64,000 nucleotides of DNA, taken from the NCBI RefSeq assembly GCF_000025265.1, contig NC_013739.1, positions 620,001 to 684,000 on the forward strand. The letters run 5' to 3'. The notes under the pieces were generated by a model. The model had not been told where the DNA came from, made no database searches, and saw only the letters and a list, made by a program, of their open reading frames with translations. This document shows, piece by piece, positions 57,739-64,000 of the stretch. The translations under genes were made by a program, and so were the position numbers. The DNA is from Conexibacter woesei DSM 14684. GTDB taxonomy: Bacteria; Actinomycetota; Thermoleophilia; Solirubrobacterales; Solirubrobacteraceae. Position 1 is the stretch's first letter; each line of letters starts with the position of its first letter.

Positions 57739-59769
57739 ATGAAGGTGCTGAGAGCTGTCGTGCTGCTGGTCGCGTTCCTGATAGTGCTGATGCTGCCCAG
57801 TCCGGCCACCGCCGACGTCTACCAGTACGCAAACGGCTGCTACGCGCTGCGCGACGTCCAGAGCGGCCGCTTCGTCGTCCGCGACAGCATCGGCTACGCC
57901 GCGAGCGCGACGACCGCCGCCGGTGCGACCCCGTTCCGTCTGCAGGCGACCGCGCTCGGCAGCTACCTGCTCTACGGCCCGGACGGCCGCATGCCCGCCT
58001 CCGGCCCGCTCGGCACGGTCATCCCGACGACCGGGCCGGGTCCCGTGGCTGACTGGCGCGCGGTCGAGGAGGGCGGAGCGCTGCGGCTGACCAACGTCGC
58101 GAGCGGCCGCCGGCTCGGCGTCGGCGTGCTGCGCCGCGTGGCACAGAGCGACGCGACCGCACCGCGCTGGTCGTTCACCCCCGCCGACGGCTGCGCGACG
58201 TTTCCCGAGGCCGAGCTGAACGTCTCCGGCACCCCGTTCACCGGGGCGAGCCCGACCGCGCGCGTGCGCGGGTTCCTCGACACCCACGTTCACCTCAACG
58301 CGGAGCGGTTTCTCGGCGGGCGCTTCCACTGCGGCAAGCCGTGGAGTCCGTACGGCGTCACGGTTGCGCTGCGCGACTGCTCCGACCACTTCCCGAATGG
58401 CGCGGGCGCCCTGTTCGAGAACGTGCTGTCGACGGGCAGCCCGATCGGCACGCACGACACCGACGGCTGGCCGAGCTTCGCCGGTTGGCCGCGCGACGAG
58501 TCGCTGACCCACGAGGGGACGTATTGGAAGTGGATCGAGCGCGCCTGGCGCTCGGGCCTGCGCCTGATGGTCAACGACCTGGTCGAGAACCGCGCGCTGT
58601 GCGAGCTGTACCCGCTCAAGCAGAACGACTGCGACGAGATGGCGAGCGCGTTCGCGCAGGCTGAGGAGATGGTCGCCCTCCAGGACTACGTCGACGCTCA
58701 GTTCGGCGGCCCCGGCAGAGGCTTCTTGCGGATCGTCGAGAGCCCGGCCGAGGCGCGCCGCGTCATCAATGCCGGGAAGCTTGCGGTCGTGCTCGGGGTC
58801 GAGATCTCCGAGGTGCTCGGCTGCGGTCAGTTCAACGGCGTCCCGCGCTGCAGCACGGCGCAGATCGAGGCCGAGCTCGACCGGCTCCACGACATCGGCG
58901 TGCGCTCGCTCTTCCCCGTGCACAAGTTCGACAACGCGCTCGCCGGAACGAAGTTCGACGCCGGGACGACAGGTGTGCTCGTCAACGTCGGCAACAAGTA
59001 CGCGACCGGCCGCTTCTGGGCCGCCGCGAACTGCGCGGGCGCCGCCGACACCGACAACGAGCCGACCAACCTGGCCGGCGATCAGGCCGCGCTGATCTAC
59101 ACGCTGCTCGGTCCGCTCGTCGCGCAGCCGCTGCTCGAGGGCCAGCTCCCGATCTATCCGCCGGGGCCGCTGTGCAACCCGAAAGGCCTCACGCCGCTCG
59201 GCGAGGCCGCGATCCGGGCGATGATCGACCGCGGCATGCTGATCGAGACCGATCACATGAGCGCGAAGGCGCGCCGGGAGACGCTCGCGCTGCTCGAGGC
59301 CGAGGGCTATGGGGGCGTGATCTCGAGTCACAGCTGGGGTGACGGCGGCAGCCGCCGCCGCATCCAGCAGCTCGGCGGCATGGTCGGCCCGATCACGAGC
59401 GGAGCGTCGTCGTTCGTGGAGGAATGGCGTGCAGCGCGCGCTGACCGCGACCCGGGTGAGCTGTTCGGCATCGGCTACGGCTCTGACACGAACGGTCTCC
59501 ACGCGCAGCCCGGGCCGCGCACGGGCGGAGCGGTCCACTACCCGTTCCGGTCGTTCGACGGCGGGACGCTGATCGACCGCCAGCGCTCGGGTACCCGCGT
59601 GTACGACGTCAACGCCGACGGCGTCGACCACTACGGCCTGTATCCAGATTGGATCGAGGACCTGCGCCTCGTCGGCGGCGACCAGATCGTCGAGGACATG
59701 GCCGACGGCGCCGAGGCGTACCTGCGGATGTGGGAGCGGGCGGAGGCTGCTGCGCGGCCGGTGCGCTGA
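57739..59769 (+). CDS. Secreted M19 membrane-dipeptidase-like protein
   Basis: A 676-residue exported protein with a signal peptide ending near residue 26 (SPATADV). Residues about 27-155 form a beta-trefoil-like or fascin-like domain. From 'RGFLDTHVHLNAERFLGG' (HxH metal pair) on, a TIM-barrel hydrolase resembles peptidase M19, with further candidate ligands in 'LIETDHMSAKARRETLA', 'VISSHSWGDGGSRR' and 'GIGYGSDTNGLHAQPG'. M19 enzymes cut dipeptides. AGGGAGGAG lies before the ATG. It stands alone between the importer operon terminator and the giant secreted gene. Confidence 0.87.
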   Translation: MKVLRAVVLLVAFLIVLMLPSPATADVYQYANGCYALRDVQSGRFVVRDSIGYAASATTAAGATPFRLQATALGSYLLYGPDGRMPASGPLGTVIPTTGPGPVADWRAVEEGGALRLTNVASGRRLGVGVLRRVAQSDATAPRWSFTPADGCATFPEAELNVSGTPFTGASPTARVRGFLDTHVHLNAERFLGGRFHCGKPWSPYGVTVALRDCSDHFPNGAGALFENVLSTGSPIGTHDTDGWPSFAGWPRDESLTHEGTYWKWIERAWRSGLRLMVNDLVENRALCELYPLKQNDCDEMASAFAQAEEMVALQDYVDAQFGGPGRGFLRIVESPAEARRVINAGKLAVVLGVEISEVLGCGQFNGVPRCSTAQIEAELDRLHDIGVRSLFPVHKFDNALAGTKFDAGTTGVLVNVGNKYATGRFWAAANCAGAADTDNEPTNLAGDQAALIYTLLGPLVAQPLLEGQLPIYPPGPLCNPKGLTPLGEAAIRAMIDRGMLIETDHMSAKARRETLALLEAEGYGGVISSHSWGDGGSRRRIQQLGGMVGPITSGASSFVEEWRAARADRDPGELFGIGYGSDTNGLHAQPGPRTGGAVHYPFRSFDGGTLIDRQRSGTRVYDVNADGVDHYGLYPDWIEDLRLVGGDQIVEDMADGAEAYLRMWERAEAAARPVR

Positions 59770-59901
59770 GAAGGCCGCCGCGACCGGGCATAGCGCTCAT
59801 GCGCCGCTGGCCGATCGCCAGGAGACGATCAAGTCGTTCGGCCGACCCGGCGGTGCCGATCGGGGGAGGGAGGTATCGCGCCGGCCCTCCACGATCCAGC
59901 G

Positions 59902-62900
59902 ATGCGCTCGCTCCCGCCCGCCCTGCTCGTCGTCCTGACGCTCCTCTCCGCCGCGCTCGTCCCCGCGACCGCGACGGCCGCCGAGATCGTCGTCGGCTCC
60001 GCCGCCGACGCACCCGACGCCCGCGCCGGCGACGGCGACTGCGAGACCGCCGACGGCGTCTGCACGCTGCGCGCGGCGATCCAGACAGCGAACGAGGACG
60101 TGGCGAGCGACAGGCTGGTGATGGCGACGCCGCCGGGCGTCGCGATCAGACCGGCGACCGCGCTGCCCGTGATCCGGACCGCGATGGAGATCCACGGCGC
60201 GCTCGCGAACGGCAGACCGGGGATCGAGCTTGACGGCAGCCTGCTGGCGCCCGACCTGACGGCGCCGCCGCAGAGCGGTTTCTCGGTGCGTCCGCCGCAC
60301 GGCCTGTTCGTGCGCGACACCGCCGGCGTCACGATCCGCGGGCTCGTGATCCACTCCTTCCCGGGCGCGCAGGTCCAGCTGCTGCGGGCCGCCGAGGCGC
60401 ACCTGAAGGGCAACTGGCTCGGTCTCGACGCCGAGGGCGTCTCCGATCGCGGGCGCGAGATCCCGGGCAGCGTCGACAGCGCCGGGATCGTCGCGACCGC
60501 GGTGACGCAGTCGTCGATCGGCGGCCTGCTGCCCGGCGAGCGCAACGTCGTCTCCGGCCTGGAGCGCGGCGTGATAGTGGACGGCGCCAGCTCCTTCACC
60601 TCGGTGGAGGACAACTGGATCGGCCTGTCGGCCACCGGCGGCACGCCGGTCGGCAATGACGACGACGGGATCGCGGTCGGGCCGCAGGCCGATCGGCCGG
60701 ACCGCCCCAGCCGCGTCACGATCGCGGGCAACACCGTCGCCGCCACCGGCCACGGCTCGAAGCAGTCCGGCATCGGCGGCGCGATCCGGGTGAACGCCGA
60801 CGACACGGTCGTGCGCCGCAACTGGGTCGGCTTCGACGGCGCGCACGAGACCGTCAGCTCGTGGGCGACGACCTTCGGCAACCGCGCGGAGGGGATCCTC
60901 GTCGCCGACGCCGTCCGCACCGACGTGAGCGGCAACCACCTCGCCGCGGGCGGCGCGAGCGCGATCGCGGCGATCGGCGCGGACCTCGACGGCCTCGTCG
61001 TCAGAGGCAACGTCGCGGGCCTCGACGCAACCGGACGGGAGGCCGTCGATGAGCTCGGCAACGACACCGGCAACGACGGCCCGGGTGTGCTGGTCCTCGG
61101 CGGCAGAGACGTGATCGTCGGCGGCTTCGACGAGGCCGACGGGAACCTGCTCGCGAACAACCGCTACGGCGTGCTGCTCGGCGGCGCGCTCAGAGGCGCG
61201 CAGGTCCGCCGCAACACGATCGGGACCGACGCGACCGGGACCCGGCGCTTCCAGGACGACGTGCATGGGATCAGCGTCGAGCCCGACGAGGGCGCGGCGC
61301 CCGACGCGGTGCGGATCTCCGACAACCGGATCGGCGGCGAGCGCGGCCACGCGATCGTGCTGTTCGCCGGCAGAGACCACGTCGTGCGCGGCAACACGGC
61401 CGGCGTCGGCCCGACCGGCACCGTCCTGCCGGGCGCGTACGGGATCTCGGTGATCGGCGCCGCCGGGGCGGTCGTCGGCGGCGCGGCCGAGGGCGAGGGC
61501 AACACCGTCGTCGGCCAGGGCGGGGCGGCCGTGGCCGTCATCGGCAGAGGCTCCACCGGCGCCCGCGTCGAGGGCAACCGGCTCGGCTTCGACGCAGACG
61601 GCGGGTCGCGGGGCGAGTACCGCAACGGGACGGGCGTCATGGTCGAGGAGCACCCCGACGTCGGCGCGCCGTCCGGCACGCGCGTCGGCGGCGAGGTCGA
61701 CGGCGCCGGCAACGAGATCGGCAACAGCGGCACCGGCGTCCGCGTCGACGGTGCCGTCCGCGGCACGGTCGTCCTGCGCAACTCGATCGGCGTGAACGAG
61801 GCCGGCGTCCCTGGGGCCAACGGCTCCGGCGTCGTCGTGCGCGACGCCTCCGGCACGGCCGTCGGCGCGCCCGGCCACGGCAACACGATCGCGAGCAGCC
61901 ATCAGGACGGCGTGCGCGTCTCGGGCCTCGCGGTCGACCGTCTCGTGCAGGCCAACCGGATCGGCGTCGTGGTGGCGGGCGGGGTGGAGCTGCCCAACGG
62001 CCGCAACGGCGTCCGGATCGAGAACGCGACCGGCGGCGTCGTCGTCGGCGCGCCGCGCTCGCGCACGCTGACCGCCGACTGCTCCAGCGACGAGTGCAAC
62101 CGCTTCGGCCCCAGCGGCGGCGCGGCCGTCGCGGTCCTCGGCAGAGGCGCGGGCGCCGTCGTGCGCGGCAACACGTTCGGCGACCCGGACGCGCTGCCGA
62201 TCGACCTCGGCGCCGACGGGCCGTCGCCGCTGGAGGCGCGCGACGCCAGAGGCGGCGACCAGGGCCGGCTCAACCAGCCGACCGGCGTGCAGGAGTCGTA
62301 CGACCCGCGCGGCAGAAGATGGTTCGTCACCGGCGTGATCGAGGCGGCGACCCCGGAACTCCTGACGGTCGATCTCTACGGCATCTCCGACAGCGGCGCG
62401 GTCGGCAGCGGCGGCCGCCTGCTCGGAACCGTCAGACCCGATCGCCGCGGCCTGTTCGCGCTGGAGGTCGCCGAGGCCGACCGCGCGCTGCGCTACACAG
62501 CGCTGACGCAGGGGACCGAGGGAACGTCGGAGTTCGCGCGCGGCTGCGGCGCGCGCGTGCCGGCGCTGGCCGGCGACGCCGACCGCGACGGCGTCTGCGA
62601 CGAGTGGGAGCGCCACGGGGTCGACTACGACCAGGACGGCAGCGGCCGGGAGCTGACGCTGCCCGGGAGCGTCGGCGCGCGCGACCTCTACGTCGAGCTC
62701 GACGCGATGGAGCAGGCGCCCGGCCTGCGCGACCCGCGCCCCGGCAAGGGCGTGATGACCGAGCTGAGCAGAAGCTTCGCGGCCGCGCCCGGCGGCGGCG
62801 TGAGACTGCACTGGATGGGCTCCGGGCCGGGGCGGGCCTTCGACGAGCGGGTCCCGTCGCAGCCGGTCGTCGACGGGCTCGGTCACGGACCGGGCACCGC

Positions 62901-64000
62901 CGACGACCTGCCCGACTACCGCTACGGCCTGCGCGCGAAGGCGTGCGACGGCTGGTTCGGCCGGGTGGGCGACCGTGCCGCCGCGGACTGCTTCGCGCGC
63001 CTCGGGGCGCGCGGGCTGGCGGTGCGCTACGTGCTGGCCGCGCAGTCGCTCGTCAGGGACAGAAACAGACCGGGGGCGATAACCGGAGGCGCCGGTCCCG
63101 ACAACCGCATGGCGGTGCTCGGCCTGCCGGCGATCCCCGACGCCGCGGTCAGAAACGTCGGCGCCGGCCACAGATGGTGCGGGTCGCTCGGCGGCTGCGA
63201 CGCCGCGATGACGGTCTACGTGCTGATGCACGAGCTGGGGCACACGCTCGGGCTGCGCCACAACGGCGTCAGCGACGGCAGCCCTTACAACCCCGCCCAC
63301 CTGAGCGTGATGTCGTACACCTACTCGTCGGCGAGCGACGGGAACCCGCTCGACTACGCCCGCACCGACGGGCTGAGAATCGACGAGGGCGCGATCGACG
63401 AGCGCTCGCCGGTCGAGCTGTCGGAGACCGACCGCGCGAACGGCTGGCGTCCGAGCCTGACGCGGTTCGTGCGGCTCACGAGACCGCCGTCGATGTGCAT
63501 GGCGGTGTTCGTCCCGTCGCGCACGGGGTTCGACCTCGACGACGACGGCGCGATCTCCGCGAGCATCGCCCACGGCGTCAACGACCCGGCCGGAGAGAGC
63601 TGCTTCCAGCCGGCGGCGGACAGACGCGACGTGATGAGCGGCTACGAGGAGTGGTCCAAGCTCCAGCTCTCGACGCAGATCGGCAGAGACTTCATCGGCG
63701 ACGGCAACCCGTTCGCGCCCGACCCGCCGCCGGCCGGCGGCGACGTGATCGACCCGGCGGCGGCAGGTGCCGCCGACCTCGACGGCGACGGCGTCCCGGC
63801 CGGCCGCGACGTCTGCCCGCTGCGCGCCGACGCCGACCAAGAGGACGCGAACGGCGACGGGATCGGCGACGCCTGCGTCGCCGACTACGTCCCGTCCGAC
63901 CTCGAGCTGACGCTCGACGCGCCGCGCCGGATCGAGGCCGGCAGCGAGGCGGACGTCGTCGTGCGGGTCAGACAGGCGTGGCCGCTGGCGACCGGCGGCG
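59902..64000 (+). CDS. Giant secreted beta-helix protein with metallopeptidase motif, 3' end missing
   Basis: The frame is open from the ATG at 59902 to the window edge: 1366 codons without a stop. Residues 1-27 are a signal peptide. 'GDCETADGVCTLRAAIQTAN' is a CSLREAI-type surface motif. Residues about 100-790 are right-handed parallel beta-helix repeats (NosD/pectate-lyase-like) of 20-30 residues, each with GNxIG/xGNTVG turns. A metallopeptidase region follows, with HExxHxxGxxxxxH as H1110-E-L-G-H1114-TLGLR-H1120. Near the end are calcium-binding thrombospondin type 3 repeats (LDGDGVPAGRDVCPL, DANGDGIGDAC). It is probably a cell-surface or secreted zinc protease. AGA arginine codons are very frequent. 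Confidence 0.85.
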   Translation, partial: MRSLPPALLVVLTLLSAALVPATATAAEIVVGSAADAPDARAGDGDCETADGVCTLRAAIQTANEDVASDRLVMATPPGVAIRPATALPVIRTAMEIHGALANGRPGIELDGSLLAPDLTAPPQSGFSVRPPHGLFVRDTAGVTIRGLVIHSFPGAQVQLLRAAEAHLKGNWLGLDAEGVSDRGREIPGSVDSAGIVATAVTQSSIGGLLPGERNVVSGLERGVIVDGASSFTSVEDNWIGLSATGGTPVGNDDDGIAVGPQADRPDRPSRVTIAGNTVAATGHGSKQSGIGGAIRVNADDTVVRRNWVGFDGAHETVSSWATTFGNRAEGILVADAVRTDVSGNHLAAGGASAIAAIGADLDGLVVRGNVAGLDATGREAVDELGNDTGNDGPGVLVLGGRDVIVGGFDEADGNLLANNRYGVLLGGALRGAQVRRNTIGTDATGTRRFQDDVHGISVEPDEGAAPDAVRISDNRIGGERGHAIVLFAGRDHVVRGNTAGVGPTGTVLPGAYGISVIGAAGAVVGGAAEGEGNTVVGQGGAAVAVIGRGSTGARVEGNRLGFDADGGSRGEYRNGTGVMVEEHPDVGAPSGTRVGGEVDGAGNEIGNSGTGVRVDGAVRGTVVLRNSIGVNEAGVPGANGSGVVVRDASGTAVGAPGHGNTIASSHQDGVRVSGLAVDRLVQANRIGVVVAGGVELPNGRNGVRIENATGGVVVGAPRSRTLTADCSSDECNRFGPSGGAAVAVLGRGAGAVVRGNTFGDPDALPIDLGADGPSPLEARDARGGDQGRLNQPTGVQESYDPRGRRWFVTGVIEAATPELLTVDLYGISDSGAVGSGGRLLGTVRPDRRGLFALEVAEADRALRYTALTQGTEGTSEFARGCGARVPALAGDADRDGVCDEWERHGVDYDQDGSGRELTLPGSVGARDLYVELDAMEQAPGLRDPRPGKGVMTELSRSFAAAPGGGVRLHWMGSGPGRAFDERVPSQPVVDGLGHGPGTADDLPDYRYGLRAKACDGWFGRVGDRAAADCFARLGARGLAVRYVLAAQSLVRDRNRPGAITGGAGPDNRMAVLGLPAIPDAAVRNVGAGHRWCGSLGGCDAAMTVYVLMHELGHTLGLRHNGVSDGSPYNPAHLSVMSYTYSSASDGNPLDYARTDGLRIDEGAIDERSPVELSETDRANGWRPSLTRFVRLTRPPSMCMAVFVPSRTGFDLDDDGAISASIAHGVNDPAGESCFQPAADRRDVMSGYEEWSKLQLSTQIGRDFIGDGNPFAPDPPPAGGDVIDPAAAGAADLDGDGVPAGRDVCPLRADADQEDANGDGIGDACVADYVPSDLELTLDAPRRIEAGSEADVVVRVRQAWPLATGG

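Noticed and set aside
59797-63840. A 1347-codon minus-strand open frame
   Set aside because: It is the shadow of the secreted beta-helix gene on the plus strand. GC-rich codon bias keeps stops out of the opposite frame; its translation is low-complexity Arg/Ala/Val with no domain, while the plus frame has a signal peptide and clear motifs.
1-64000. tRNA or rRNA genes
   Set aside because: I looked for T-loop sequences such as GGTTCGAATCC with pairing arms and for rRNA landmarks, and saw no convincing candidate. A tRNAscan run would settle it.
1-64000. CRISPR arrays or insertion sequences
   Set aside because: No series of spaced identical repeats and no transposase or DDE-type protein was seen. 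The only tandem array is the 36-base run in the kinase gene.

Overview
The window is high-GC DNA from one bacterial chromosome, with dense, mostly ATGA/GTGA-overlapping operons. The gene content points to a high-GC actinobacterium: an F420-type luciferase-like oxidoreductase, many large secreted beta-helix and Ig-like proteins, cyclase-ATPase giants, several start codons without a Shine-Dalgarno sequence, and frequent GTG/TTG starts. My inference is a Thermoleophilia/Solirubrobacterales (Conexibacter-like) genome; no rRNA is present to prove it. I saw no tRNA, CRISPR array, transposase or phage gene.

Layout. 0-3.4 kb: the end of an MFS exporter, then an arsenic resistance locus (arsC-acr3 divergent from arsR-arsM, with an operator between). 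3.5-9 kb: a small regulator/membrane-protein pair with an operator-embedded promoter, an LLM oxidoreductase, a LysR regulator, a methyltransferase and an RTX-like secreted protein. 9-10.4 kb: a tandem GGTACC operator array, a tiny ribbon-helix-helix protein and a flavoprotein that looks acquired from proteobacteria. 10.5-24 kb: secreted proteins, a class III cyclase/ATPase/TPR protein next to a Crp-type regulator and a 44-residue zinc-ribbon microprotein, a DacB-type carboxypeptidase and a MalT-like regulator. 24-33 kb: a cation/proton antiporter, K+ channel and DUF1269 operon, an ABC-2 exporter with its own NarL-type two-component system, a DUF899 protein and a divergent MetF-like protein.

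33.4-57.5 kb is the centrepiece: about 24 kb of catabolic genes in at least five transcription units. They surround a GntR/FadR-type regulator, and six copies of a 20-bp palindrome (consensus TGGTMTGACAGGTMAKRCCA) sit just upstream of the units. The genes encode a BMP-type nucleoside ABC importer, a nucleoside-hydrolase-like enzyme, two adenosine-deaminase-like enzymes, an IMPase-type phosphatase, an M20 amidohydrolase, a cyclase-fold amidase, a TIM-barrel isomerase, RpiB, a DhaK/DhaL kinase, a class III aminotransferase, an SDR, a bicovalent FAD oxidase, a CehA-like metallohydrolase and a cupin. Three proteins are unusual: a GntR-type FCD ligand-binding domain fused to a glutamate-dehydrogenase-type enzyme, a HAD protein lacking its nucleophilic aspartate, and a nucleoside hydrolase with altered calcium and ribose ligands. 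Together they suggest an undescribed pathway for a nucleoside or nucleoside-like compound, probably one carrying an amino or amide group. The substrate is inference.

57.6-64 kb: a stem-loop terminator, a secreted M19-dipeptidase-like protein, and the first 1366 codons of a giant secreted beta-helix protein that also carries a zinc-metallopeptidase motif.
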